33,762 nt of DNA, from contig CAKSFR010000022.1 of the NCBI GenBank assembly GCA_934454635.1, forward strand, positions 1 to 33,762, read 5' to 3'. This document shows positions 16,943 through 24,765 of the stretch, in pieces (position 1 is the first letter of the stretch; each line of letters opens with the position of its first letter). The notes below the pieces were generated by a model, which saw nothing but the letters and a program-made list of their open reading frames with translations, was not told the DNA's origin and made no database searches. The translations under genes were made by a program, and so were the position numbers. Origin of the DNA: an uncultured Ruminiclostridium sp. Its GTDB lineage: Bacteria; Bacillota; Clostridia; Oscillospirales; Ruminococcaceae.

Positions 16943-17049
16943 TAATACTCAGCACCAATTAAAAAATTATACAAAAAATCGAGTATAATCTTTGCATATA
17001 TGGGTTATATGAGAATTTTCATCTATGGTTTTATTGGTGCTTAGTATTA
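16943..17049 (+). repeat. Multi-hairpin repeat, copy 3 (upstream of the terminase genes)
   Basis: A 17-bp inverted repeat with one mismatch (16943-16959 with 17033-17049; TAATACTCAGCACCAAT) forms the outer stem. Inside are hairpins ATTATAC/GTATAAT and CATATA/TATATG. The right end AGTATTAGTGTACGGC resembles AGTATTGTACGGC of the copy at 24766 and AGTATTAAACGGC of the copy at 1633. The inner sequence is AT-rich, unlike the others. Confidence 0.65.
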
Positions 17050-17085
17050 GTGTACGGCATTTGTTTTGCGGAGAAAGGAGGAGTG

Positions 17086-17271
17086 ATGGAAAAGAATGAG
17101 AAAATTGCGGACGTTTCTGAGATTCTCGAAGTCTGGACAAATATTATGCGCAGCAGTGACGACGAGAAAAATCAGATCAAGGCTTCCGAAATGCTTGCAA
17201 AATTCCTCGGAATGAACGAGAAGGCTGCTGCGGAGAAGTTTCAGGTTGAAGTCATTGACGACATTGAGTAA
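17086..17271 (+). CDS. Truncated phage terminase small subunit
   Basis: A 61-residue protein. Its core VSEILEVWTNIMRSS, then DEKNQIKASEMLAKFLGMNEK, matches the C-terminal half of PBSX/Terminase_2-type small subunits (EIL…T.IMR…R.KA.ELLGK..GM). The N-terminal DNA-binding helix-turn-helix of these proteins, about 80-100 residues, is missing. The ATG at 17086 is preceded by AAAGGAGG 4 nt away, so the short form has its own translation signal. It overlaps the large subunit reading frame. Whether the truncation is decay or a functional short form is unknown. Confidence 0.7.
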   Translation: MEKNEKIADVSEILEVWTNIMRSSDDEKNQIKASEMLAKFLGMNEKAAAEKFQVEVIDDIE

Positions 17272-18532
17272 AAAAATTCGTCTGTCGGAGCGATTCGCCA
17301 AGGCGTTCTACGACCTGCACAAGGATATACGCGAGGCTAGGCATACGCACTATGTTTTGTGCGGAGGGCGCGGAAGCTGCAAGTCGTCGTTTATCAGTCT
17401 TGAGATAATCCACGGAATAAAGCAAAACCGCGAGGCAAACGCCGTCGTTCTCCGAAAGGTCGGACAATACCTGCGGGACAGCGTTTTTGAGCAGCTTGTC
17501 TGGGCGATAGAGATGCTGGACAACCCCGATAACTGGGACTGCAAAATTTCAGTTCCCGAAATTGTGTACAGACAGACGGGTCAGAAAATTCTCTTTCGCG
17601 GAGCGGACAAGCCGAGAAAGCTGAAGTCCACAAAGGTTTCTTCCGGGTATATTCGCTACGTCTGGTATGAAGAAGCGGACGAATTTTCGGGGCAGGAGGA
17701 AATCGATATGATAAATCAGTCTATGCTGCGCGGTGGAGAGGTTTTCACCTGTTTTTACAGCTTTAACCCGCCGAAAAGCAAGAGCTGCTGGGTAAATTCC
17801 ACACTTGCGCAGCCTCGCGCCGACCGCCTTGTTCACAAAAGCGATTATCGCGGCGTACCGCGCGAGTGGCTCGGGGAGCAGTTCATAGCCGAGGCGGAAT
17901 ATCTCCGCGAGAGCAACCCAACAAGATATGAGAACGAGTATCTCGGCGAGCCGACGGGGACGGGCGCGGAGATTTTTCCGAACGTCACGCTGCGGGAGAT
18001 AACCGACGGGGAAATTTCTGCCGCCGAGCGCGTGTGCAGGGGGCTTGACTGGGGTTACGGAGCAGATCCGTTCGTGTATCTGGCGCTTATTTATGAAAAA
18101 AGCCGCCGCCGTATACTGATTTATTACGAATTTTACCGCTATGGCGCGAAGTTCGACCAAATTGCCGAGGCGATAAACTCGGAAAATCCTCACTTTCGGA
18201 CGGTGACCGCCGAGAGCGCCGAACCTCGCTCAAACGATGAGCTGCGCAGCCGAGGGGTGAAAATACGCGCGGCGAAAAAGGGGGCAGGCTCGGTTGAGCA
18301 TGGGCTGCGTTGGCTCGCGAACCTGTCCGAAATAGTTATCGACCCGCAGCGTTGTCCCAATGCAAAGCGGGAATTTATGGGATATCGGTTTGAATCTGAC
18401 GGAAACGGAGGATTTCGCGGCGGGTATCCCGACCGTGATAATCACACTATAGACGCGGCTAGGTATGCTCTTGAGGACTACACCGAACGCCGCAAAGCCG
18501 CCTCGCTTGACAGAAGAAAGCTCGGAATATAG
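17246..18532 (+). CDS. Phage terminase large subunit (PBSX family)
   Basis: A 428-residue packaging motor and nuclease, close to the usual PBSX XtmB length. Walker A is CGGRGSCKSS (about residue 40), the Walker B-like stretch is YVWYEEADEF, and FNPPKSK fits the coupling motif. The nuclease part opens with GLDWGYGADP and continues to NHTIDAARYALEDY. The start is uncertain: TTG 17246 has GGAG 10 nt upstream, while TTG 17264 is also possible; both overlap the small subunit gene. The frame is intact. It lies in a three-gene packaging remnant. Confidence 0.9.
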   Translation: MKSLTTLSKKIRLSERFAKAFYDLHKDIREARHTHYVLCGGRGSCKSSFISLEIIHGIKQNREANAVVLRKVGQYLRDSVFEQLVWAIEMLDNPDNWDCKISVPEIVYRQTGQKILFRGADKPRKLKSTKVSSGYIRYVWYEEADEFSGQEEIDMINQSMLRGGEVFTCFYSFNPPKSKSCWVNSTLAQPRADRLVHKSDYRGVPREWLGEQFIAEAEYLRESNPTRYENEYLGEPTGTGAEIFPNVTLREITDGEISAAERVCRGLDWGYGADPFVYLALIYEKSRRRILIYYEFYRYGAKFDQIAEAINSENPHFRTVTAESAEPRSNDELRSRGVKIRAAKKGAGSVEHGLRWLANLSEIVIDPQRCPNAKREFMGYRFESDGNGGFRGGYPDRDNHTIDAARYALEDYTERRKAASLDRRKLGI

Positions 18533-18569
18533 CGCGGCAGCTTGAACAAAAAAGAAAAGAGAGGAAAAA

Positions 18570-19823
18570 ATGTTCAGAATTTCAGCGGAAACGCAAATCA
18601 CGCCGCAGCTTGCCCTGCGGTATATCGTAAAACACGTTCTCGGGCGGCAGGAAATGGAGCGGCTCTATCGCTATTATATAGGCGAACACGCCATTCTTTC
18701 CCGCCCTAAGGACAAGCGCGCGGCGAACAACCGCCTTGTCTGCAACCATGCGAAGTACATTACCGACTGCACGACGGGGTATTTTATGGGTTCGCCGGTT
18801 CAGTACCGCAGCCGCAGCGGTAAGGATATTTCTACGCTAAAAAATATTCTTCACGGCTGCGACAGCGCAACGCAGGATATCGACCTTGCGCGCAACGGCT
18901 CGATTTTCGGGCGCTCGTACGAGATGCTGTACTTCACGGACGAGAAAAAGCCGTCGCTAAGGCTCGCAAGCATCGACCCACGGCAGGCGTTCGTGGTCTA
19001 CGACAACACCGTTGAGGAAAAACCGCTTTTCGGGGTATATTACCTGCCGCAGTACAGCGAAAACGACGTTACAACGGGTTATCGCTGCTATCTCTGCACG
19101 CGCGATGAAACGATCGAATTTCTCGCAACGGCGGGATTTTCATTTGAAAAGATAATTTCGGTCGGCAGCCATTACTTCGGAGATGTACCGCTGATCGAAT
19201 ATTACAACAACGGCGACTGTCAGGGCGATTTCGCGCAGGTGACAAGCCTTATCGACGCGTATAATCTGCTTCAGTCGGATCGTGTGAATGATAAAGAGCA
19301 GTTTGTTGACGCGATACTTCTTATAAAAGGACAGATACTCGGCGATACGGCTGACGAGGAAAGTGAAACGTACCGTGCGATAAAGGAATTTGGCGTTATG
19401 ACTATGGACGACGGCGGCGACGCACGCTGGCTTACCCGTCAGTTTGACGAAAACTCGGTCGAGCTGCTGAGAAAATCGCTCGAAAACGATATCCACAAGT
19501 TCAGCGGAGTTCCGTGTATGAGCGATGTCAATTTTTCGGGAAATTCATCGGGAATCGCAATGCGGTATAAGCTGTTGGCGTTTGAGCAGTTAACGAAAAT
19601 CAAGGAACGTTATTTTGTCGAGGGGCTGAAGCTGCGGCTTAAAATGATCGCAAACGCAATGTTTGCAATGTCCGCCGAGCATATTGACACGGACGATATC
19701 GAGCTTTACTTCACGCATACGCTGCCCGAAAACGAATCGGAGCTTGCGCAGACGGTGAACCTGCTTAAGGACATTGTTCCGCGCGAACAGCTTATGAAGC
19801 TGCTGCCGTTTGTAACGGAATAA
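18570..19823 (+). CDS. Phage portal protein (SPP1 gp6 family)
   Basis: A 417-residue portal, the ring through which DNA enters the head. Recognisable stretches are YYIGEHAILSR, NNRLVCNHAKYITDCTTGYF (portal signature), IDAYNLLQSDRVNDKEQF and SGNSSGIAMRYKLLAFEQL. Family members usually run 450-500 residues; here the protein stops at KLLPFVTE, where the usual acidic C-terminal tail would begin. ATG 18570 follows AGAGAGGAAAAA. A perfect terminator stem begins 9 nt after the stop. No head maturation protease or capsid gene follows. Confidence 0.9.
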   Translation: MFRISAETQITPQLALRYIVKHVLGRQEMERLYRYYIGEHAILSRPKDKRAANNRLVCNHAKYITDCTTGYFMGSPVQYRSRSGKDISTLKNILHGCDSATQDIDLARNGSIFGRSYEMLYFTDEKKPSLRLASIDPRQAFVVYDNTVEEKPLFGVYYLPQYSENDVTTGYRCYLCTRDETIEFLATAGFSFEKIISVGSHYFGDVPLIEYYNNGDCQGDFAQVTSLIDAYNLLQSDRVNDKEQFVDAILLIKGQILGDTADEESETYRAIKEFGVMTMDDGGDARWLTRQFDENSVELLRKSLENDIHKFSGVPCMSDVNFSGNSSGIAMRYKLLAFEQLTKIKERYFVEGLKLRLKMIANAMFAMSAEHIDTDDIELYFTHTLPENESELAQTVNLLKDIVPREQLMKLLPFVTE

Positions 19824-19831
19824 ACAAAGAG

Positions 19832-19864
19832 AAAGACCGCAGGTGCAATGCCTGCGGTCTTTTT
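19832..19864 (+). terminator. Strong terminator after the portal gene
   Basis: A perfect 12-bp stem AAAGACCGCAGG/CCTGCGGTCTTT (19832-19843 with 19851-19862), a 7-nt loop and T5. The stem is symmetric enough to work on the minus strand too, where the zinc-ribbon gene ends at 19931. Confidence 0.9.
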
Positions 19865-19930
19865 GCGTCATTGTTATTGAGAAATACATCCAGCGGGGGT
19901 ATATCTTAAATCCAATGAGTCGAGCGCAAA

Positions 19931-20203
19931 TTATTCGCCCTTCTGCTTTGCGAAACATTCGCTGCATAAAACAGGTCTGTCCTCGCGGGGCTTAAAGGGA
20001 ACTCTTGCTTCCTTACCGCATTCAGCGCAAACAGCGGTAAACATTTCTCTGGTTCTTGTAGCGTTCTTCTTTGCGTCGCGGCATGCCTTGCAGCGCTGGG
20101 GTTCGTTAGTGAAGCCCTTTTCTGCGTAAAATTCCTGCTCGCCTGCTGTGAAAACAAATTCGTTTCCGCAATCCTTGCATACAAGTGTCTTGTCTGTGTA
20201 CAT
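19931..20203 (-). CDS. Zinc-ribbon protein (zf-Tbcl type)
   Basis: A 90-residue protein with two zinc ribbons. The first, residues about 1-45, reads DKTLVCKDCGNEFVFTAGEQ then FYAEKGFTNEPQRCKACR, the pattern of the probable zinc-ribbon (zf-Tbcl) domain of Firmicutes. The second, near the C-terminus, has CAECGK…VPF…PVLCSECF. The function of this family is unknown; nucleic-acid binding is plausible. The start is placed at ATG 20203, with GAGG about 8 nt upstream; an in-frame extension to 20275 lacks a ribosome binding site. It lies 87 nt after the sigma factor gene and is probably co-transcribed with it. Confidence 0.8.
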   Translation of the reverse strand: MYTDKTLVCKDCGNEFVFTAGEQEFYAEKGFTNEPQRCKACRDAKKNATRTREMFTAVCAECGKEARVPFKPREDRPVLCSECFAKQKGE

Positions 20204-20290
20204 ACGATATACCTCGCCAAATAAAAAATATTTCGACCGCTGACGGAGTTGCACCGACATTTCTGCTGCGGTCATATAGGGTTTTCGCCC

Positions 20291-20842
20291 TTAAAATTTA
20301 TCCTTCAATTTCTGTTTAGCGCGCGAAAGAGAATTATCCACGGATTTTTTTGAAATTCCGAGCTTCGCGGCAATTTCCTTATATGAAAAGCCCGCAAGAT
20401 AAAGCCGAAGAACTTCAAATTCCTTTTGCGTGAGCAGCTTTTCAAGCTTGCTGTAAAGCTCGGAATTGCGCTCTTTCAGAATTACATAATCCTCTGCGCC
20501 GTCGTGCGCGTCGCTTATCTGTTCAAAATCATAATCTTCCGCGGGAGTGAGTCTGCTTTTTCCCGCTTTGCTTGCTGCGGTTTTCATGCGGTTGCTTATG
20601 CAGGCGTCGGCAAATGCCGCGAACGGACCGCGGTCGCCGTGGTATCCGCGGATAGCGTCCAACAACCCCAGAAATCCCTCCTGAAGAAGATCCTCCGGCT
20701 CAATGCCCGCGTTTCTCAGCCTTGCCGCTTTTATACGGATAGTTCGCGTATAGCGATAAATCAGCTGCGCCATTTCCGCACTTTGCATGGGGGCGCTCTG
20801 TCTGTGAACGATATCTACAAGCTCTTCGTCAGATAGGCTCAC
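20291..20842 (-). CDS. sigH: Sigma-70 family RNA polymerase sigma factor, SigH-like
   Basis: A 183-residue sigma factor with region 2 (GIEPEDLLQEGFLGLLDAI, then FAAFADACISNRM) and region 4 (LTQKEFEVLRLYLAGFSYKE, IAAKLGISKKSVDNSLSRAK). The line-up of DLLQEG, F..FA..CI…R, the acidic linker with EDYVILKE, and KSVDNSLSRAKQKL closely follows SigH/Spo0H of Bacillus, which starts sporulation and competence. It is about 30 residues shorter than Bacillus SigH. The start is GTG 20842 with AGGGGTGG 5 nt upstream. It has a consensus promoter. Other non-extracytoplasmic sigma factors of similar length cannot be fully excluded. Confidence 0.8.
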   Translation of the reverse strand: MSLSDEELVDIVHRQSAPMQSAEMAQLIYRYTRTIRIKAARLRNAGIEPEDLLQEGFLGLLDAIRGYHGDRGPFAAFADACISNRMKTAASKAGKSRLTPAEDYDFEQISDAHDGAEDYVILKERNSELYSKLEKLLTQKEFEVLRLYLAGFSYKEIAAKLGISKKSVDNSLSRAKQKLKDKF

Positions 20843-20873
20843 GAAACCACCCCTTCACCGAGCGTCTAAAGAG

Positions 20874-20902
20874 ATTATATCATTAAATTTTCACATTGTC
20901 AA
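20874..20902 (-). promoter_or_regulatory. Consensus promoter of the sigma factor gene
   Basis: On the minus strand TTGACA (20897-20902) and TATAAT (20874-20879) are both perfect and 17 bp apart, suggesting strong vegetative transcription. Confidence 0.85.
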
Positions 20903-20985
20903 CAAAAAAATGTCAGAAACGGCAATATTTTTATCCGATTCCCATTTTTGCGCAAAATACTGCGCTTTGGATAAAATCGGCGCCC

Positions 20986-21011
20986 GGTCAGCCTGTTATT
21001 TCGGGCTGACC
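20986..21011 (-). terminator. Stem-loop after the coiled-coil protein gene
   Basis: An 8-bp stem GGTCAGCC/GGCTGACC (20986-20993 with 21004-21011), 25 nt past the stop codon at 21036. It lacks a clear T-run, so it may be weak or serve mRNA stability. Confidence 0.45.
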
Positions 21012-21035
21012 CGAACGTCGAAGAATAAAGCGAAA

Positions 21036-23090
21036 TTAAAGAAGCAGATCTGAGAGGTCGGAATCTGCGGACATATCGTTATCGTCGCCGCTACCCTCTG
21101 AACCGAAGCTCCACATATCGTCCGACTTGTTAGCGGGCTGACGGAACGCAGCGGGCTTCTTTTCGGGAGCAGGTGCGGTGGTTTCCGCCGAGCCTGCCGC
21201 GAAGAGGTCTGCAAATTCGCCGAAGTCGCTGTTCACAGCGGGCTTGGAAGCGAGTTCGCTTGCGGCAGAATTATCTGCGGGAGTCAGATTGAAGTCGTTC
21301 ATCGCGTCGGAAGCAGCCTTTGACGCGAGCATATCGTTGAGCGTATTATCGTTCGCGTCAACGGGGTTTATAGCCATGTCGAAGATGTCCTCGCCAAGAT
21401 CCGAGCCTTTATCGAGAGCGGCTGTGAGGTCGTTGGGCTGGAGGTCGAAATCGGGAGTTGTTTCAGGCTTCTGTTCAAGCGTAAAATCGTCTGTAGCGCC
21501 TACGCCCGAGGTATTCATAAGCGGAATCGAAGCGGACATATCATCATCGGCTGCGGGCGAAACGAAAAGCGACTCGAAATCGTCGGTGATTTCAGCCTTG
21601 GGCTCTTCCTTTTTAAGAGGAGCGACCTCGGCGGACTTTTCCGGAGCGGGTTCAGCCTTTGCTTCTGGCGCTGCGGGAGCGTCGGGCGTAAGGTGCTGAA
21701 TGTCAGCCATAAGTTCTTCGTCGGTAGGTTCAACGTGCGCGGGAATATCCTCGATTTCGATAGAAGATATGATATCGTCGTCATCGTCATCGTCATCGGC
21801 TTCCTCGCCGCCGACGTATGTTGTTTCAACCTTGAGCTTGCCCTTGAGTGCGTCAAGCTTTTCTGCGCTGAACTTGCTTTCATCAAATTCTGGCAGCTTG
21901 AGTTCGATATTTATGTCGGTGTTCGCGGCGTCTATAGCGCCTGCTGCCGCGCCGAGCGCAGCTATATCGGCAGCCTCGGGAGCAGCGGTGAGCTTTTCGG
22001 CTTCATCAGCGCCAGAGCGTATAGCGGCGATGCCGCTCTTTGTCGCTTCAACCGTCTTGGTAACTTCGGCGAAACCGTTCTTTGCGGCTTCAAGTGAACC
22101 GGAAATTCCCTCAAATTCGGTTTTTGCGCCGGTGAGCTGCTTGGAAACGCCGCTGAACTGCTGTGCAAAGCCGTCCATCTTCTCCGCCGCGTCGCTTATG
22201 CTCTTTGTAACAGAGCCGAATGTTCCCGTAACATCGTTTATCTGACCTGTAACGGTCGAAATTTGTGCGTTTACAGCGTCAAAGCTGCTTGCAAATGTTC
22301 CGAGCTGGCTTGTGACCGCCGCAATCTTTTCGGCGATTTTCTTCATGCTCTCCTTTGCGGCATTATTTTCCGCTTCCGCCTTTGTTTTCTGTTCATCAAG
22401 GCTCTTCTTTGCGGCGGCAAGTTTTTCGCTTCTTGCTTTAAGCTCGGCTTCGACCTTCTGTTTATAGCTGTTTATCTCGTCGGCAGCCTTCTTTGCGTAA
22501 TTCTTGGCTTCGTCGATAATTTCCTTAGCCATTTTGCAAGCTTCGTCGAGAACCTCGTCTGCGTTGGAGTTAAGGACAGCCTTCGCTCCGCTGCCGGATT
22601 TCTTCGCCGCCGTATACTTTTCCTTTAATTTTGCGTATTCCTCGCGGATCTTCTTTTCGGACATCTGTGCCATAGCGCATTCCTTGTCCAGCTTTGCGAC
22701 GTTTCTGCGTTCGTCGAGAACCAGCTTGCGAAGTTCGAGGACTTTTGCGTCGTTCGCTTTCTTCATTTCCTCAACGAGCTTCTGCGTTTCGGCGAGGTCA
22801 GCCTTGTCCTTGTTTGCCGCGGCTATTGCGGCAGGATCTATCGCAGCCTGCGCGTCTCTTGCGGCAGCCTTTGCGGCGTTGCTTTCATCGTGAGCCGTTT
22901 CGAGGTTCTTACGCATATTGCTCAGGCGTTCTTCAAACTCCTGCTGCTGTTCCTTCATCTGTTTTTTGAGCTTATTTATGTACAAATTTACTTCATTTTT
23001 ATCGAAGCCAAGAGGTGACTGCTTGAAGCCGAATCCCTCGCTTGAGGAATTTTTATCCTGCTGGTTTTTGTTCTGCTTTGAGTCTGCCAT
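21036..23090 (-). CDS. Large DivIVA-like coiled-coil protein
   Basis: A 684-residue soluble protein without membrane segments. Residues about 20-55 (GFGFKQSPLGFDKNEVNLYI, then NKLKKQMKEQQQEFEERL) resemble the DivIVA/GpsB N-terminal fold that binds curved membrane. A long charged coiled coil (about 55-260) is followed by an Ala/Ser/Thr/Gly-rich heptad region (about 265-365), reminiscent of chemoreceptor or tape-like helices. The C-terminal half is acidic and low-complexity (runs of Asp, Pro/Ala/Glu). Start: ATG 23090, about 11 nt after GGAGGT; an upstream ATG at 23108 overlaps that site and is rejected. The domain call is tentative; a polar scaffold or cell-division role is inferred. Confidence 0.6.
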   Translation of the reverse strand: MADSKQNKNQQDKNSSSEGFGFKQSPLGFDKNEVNLYINKLKKQMKEQQQEFEERLSNMRKNLETAHDESNAAKAAARDAQAAIDPAAIAAANKDKADLAETQKLVEEMKKANDAKVLELRKLVLDERRNVAKLDKECAMAQMSEKKIREEYAKLKEKYTAAKKSGSGAKAVLNSNADEVLDEACKMAKEIIDEAKNYAKKAADEINSYKQKVEAELKARSEKLAAAKKSLDEQKTKAEAENNAAKESMKKIAEKIAAVTSQLGTFASSFDAVNAQISTVTGQINDVTGTFGSVTKSISDAAEKMDGFAQQFSGVSKQLTGAKTEFEGISGSLEAAKNGFAEVTKTVEATKSGIAAIRSGADEAEKLTAAPEAADIAALGAAAGAIDAANTDINIELKLPEFDESKFSAEKLDALKGKLKVETTYVGGEEADDDDDDDDIISSIEIEDIPAHVEPTDEELMADIQHLTPDAPAAPEAKAEPAPEKSAEVAPLKKEEPKAEITDDFESLFVSPAADDDMSASIPLMNTSGVGATDDFTLEQKPETTPDFDLQPNDLTAALDKGSDLGEDIFDMAINPVDANDNTLNDMLASKAASDAMNDFNLTPADNSAASELASKPAVNSDFGEFADLFAAGSAETTAPAPEKKPAAFRQPANKSDDMWSFGSEGSGDDNDMSADSDLSDLLL

Positions 23091-23126
23091 AGTGTATAAT
23101 ACCTCCATCGTAATTCAATTATAAGT

Positions 23127-23155
23127 ATTATAGCAAAAAAAAGCTCAAATTTCAA
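23127..23155 (-). promoter_or_regulatory. Promoter of the coiled-coil protein gene
   Basis: On the minus strand TTGAAA (23150-23155) and TATAAT (23127-23132), spacer 17 bp. Confidence 0.7.
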
Positions 23156-23228
23156 TAGTGATTATTGATAAATTTGCACAATCATTTTTGATAATTTCAA
23201 AGAAATGTATGTTTTGATAAAAAAGGAC

Positions 23229-23256
23229 TTGTTTTTTTCACAAAAATGTGTATAAT
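23229..23256 (+). promoter_or_regulatory. Promoter of ireB
   Basis: TTGTTT (23229-23234) and TATAAT (23251-23256), spacer 16 bp, about 50 nt before the ATG. Confidence 0.6.
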
Positions 23257-23305
23257 ATAATATGTATTACTGTACATCTGGCGTATGGAAAGGGGCAGGA
23301 TATAA

Positions 23306-23554
23306 ATGCACGATAAGACAATGACATTTTCCGTTAAGGACGAACGAGATAACGAGATGAAGGAAATCCTCACAACGGTGTATCAGGCTTTGAACGAAAA
23401 GGGGTATAACCCGATAAATCAGCTTGTCGGATACATTCTCTCCGAGGATCCGACCTACATAACCACTTATAACAATGCACGCAGCCTTATCCGCCGTATT
23501 GACCGCGACGAGCTTTTACAGGCGCTTGTAAAAAATTATCTCGGAACCGAATAA
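23306..23554 (+). CDS. ireB: IreB-family regulatory phosphoprotein
   Basis: An 82-residue protein. It matches the IreB (DUF965) family along its length: the Thr-rich N-terminus (DKTMTF), [20 protein letters not shown] and [20 protein letters not shown]. In Enterococcus, IreB is phosphorylated on N-terminal Thr residues by the PASTA kinase IreK and influences cephalosporin resistance. Thr5 and Thr7 are candidate sites here. A PASTA kinase and its phosphatase are encoded 8-10 kb away in this window. ATG 23306 follows AAAGGGG. In many genomes it precedes a Holliday-junction resolvase gene (yqgF); here it stands alone. Confidence 0.93.
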   Translation: MHDKTMTFSVKDERDNEMKEILTTVYQALNEKGYNPINQLVGYILSEDPTYITTYNNARSLIRRIDRDELLQALVKNYLGTE

Positions 23555-23567
23555 TTCGGAAACAACG

Positions 23568-23601
23568 CTCCCCGCAGCACGCAGCCGCGGGGAGTTTTTT
23601 T
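23568..23601. terminator. Bidirectional terminator between ireB and the diguanylate cyclase gene
   Basis: An 8-bp GC-rich stem CTCCCCGC/GCGGGGAG (23568-23575 with 23587-23594) followed by T7. The T-run reaches into the stop codon of the convergent gene (23600). Confidence 0.85.
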
Positions 23602-24631
23602 ATATTATTACGATATTTCTGCCGCTTTCCTTTGCTTTATAGAGCTTTGCGTCGGCGTCCTCGATATTGCTTTCGATAGATTTCGACGGGTCGATCTCCG
23701 TTACTCCGAAGCTCATGGTGACCTTAATATCAAGGTCGTCAAAATGGCATACCGAAACCATTACGAGCGTTCTCAGGCGTTCGGCGAAATCTGCCGCGCC
23801 CTGCATATCGGTATCGGGGAGGATAACGATAAATTCCTCGCCGCCCCAGCGGTATACGCCGTCGCAGATTCGCGAATTTGTGCGGAAAATTCCCGCAACG
23901 TGACGAAGCACCGCGTCGCCCGCGTTGTGACCGTAGGTGTCGTTTACCTTTTTGAAGAAGTCTATGTCGCAGATAAACATTGAAATACGGCGGGGCTTTT
24001 CGCTGTCGGTCAGCAGCCGCAGATAATCCCTGTTATAGTCGCTGTAAAAGCCCATTCGGTTTTTAAGCTCGGTAAGCTTGTCGTGCTGAGAATCATCGAG
24101 GAAGGTTTCGCTTTCCAGGGTTATTCCGCAGATGAAGGCTGCGAGCGAAAGCCTGCGCGTATCTGCCTCAAGGTCGAATTTTCCGCCGTTTCCGATTTTG
24201 TTTATCGCTTGATAAGCTCCGATGAACTCGCCCTTACAGTTGGAAATAGGCATAACAAGAATGGATTTTGTGACGTATCCCGTTTTTTTGTCAACGTCCG
24301 AGTTGAAATCGGGGTTGCTGTACGGATCGTTGGTAACAATAGCGCGGCGCTCCGCAAGAGCCTTTCCGACAAGTCCCGTGCCCTCGGGAATCGTTATCTT
24401 TTCCGTTCCGACAGCGGCGGTCGTCCATAGAGTGCGGGTGCGCTTATCCCACTTCCAGAAGCTTGCGCGGTCGGCGTGTACAAGCGTTCTTCCGAGGTCG
24501 GTAAGCAGACGGAATATCTCCAGATGACCGTTGCTTGCGTCCTCGTCGGCGTGCGACATTTCCTTATAAAGATTTTCGGTTATTCCGAAAATTTGTTCAA
24601 GAAGCTCTTCGGCGGTTACGTTTTCGTTCAT
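23600..24631 (-). CDS. GAF-GGDEF diguanylate cyclase
   Basis: A 343-residue cytosolic protein. Residues about 35-172 form a GAF domain (SFWKWD, GTGLVGKALAERRAIVTNDP, ILVMPISNCKGEFIGAYQAI). Residues about 180-343 form a GGDEF domain: DKLTELKNR, CDIDFFKKVNDTYGHNAGDA and the active site RWGGEEF (263-267), so it should make cyclic di-GMP. An RICD motif five residues before GGEEF (254-257) is a product-inhibition I-site. Start: ATG 24631, 7 nt after AAAGGA; the longer open frame to 24745 is upstream sequence. The GAF ligand is unknown. Confidence 0.92.
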   Translation of the reverse strand: MNENVTAEELLEQIFGITENLYKEMSHADEDASNGHLEIFRLLTDLGRTLVHADRASFWKWDKRTRTLWTTAAVGTEKITIPEGTGLVGKALAERRAIVTNDPYSNPDFNSDVDKKTGYVTKSILVMPISNCKGEFIGAYQAINKIGNGGKFDLEADTRRLSLAAFICGITLESETFLDDSQHDKLTELKNRMGFYSDYNRDYLRLLTDSEKPRRISMFICDIDFFKKVNDTYGHNAGDAVLRHVAGIFRTNSRICDGVYRWGGEEFIVILPDTDMQGAADFAERLRTLVMVSVCHFDDLDIKVTMSFGVTEIDPSKSIESNIEDADAKLYKAKESGRNIVII

Positions 24632-24670
24632 GTCATTTCCTTTCCCATGAATGGAGTTTAAATTTTTTAT

Positions 24671-24699
24671 ATTATAGCATTTTTGCTCGGGTTTGTAAA
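24671..24699 (-). promoter_or_regulatory. Promoter of the diguanylate cyclase gene
   Basis: On the minus strand TTTACA (24694-24699) and TATAAT (24671-24676), spacer 17 bp, 40 nt upstream of the ATG. Confidence 0.65.
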
Positions 24700-24765
24700 C
24701 ACCCGAAATGAAAAAATAAACAAAATTTCTAAAAAATAGTGACAAAGTGAAAAAAATATGCTATT

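Noticed and set aside
20204..20275. 24-residue extension of the zinc-ribbon protein
   Set aside because: There is no ribosome binding site, and the family begins at MYTDKTL, where GAGG is well placed.
21700..22893. Open frames on the plus strand opposite the coiled-coil protein
   Set aside because: The Ser/Ala-rich translations are antisense images of the Ala/Asp/Lys-rich coiled coil, with no start signals.
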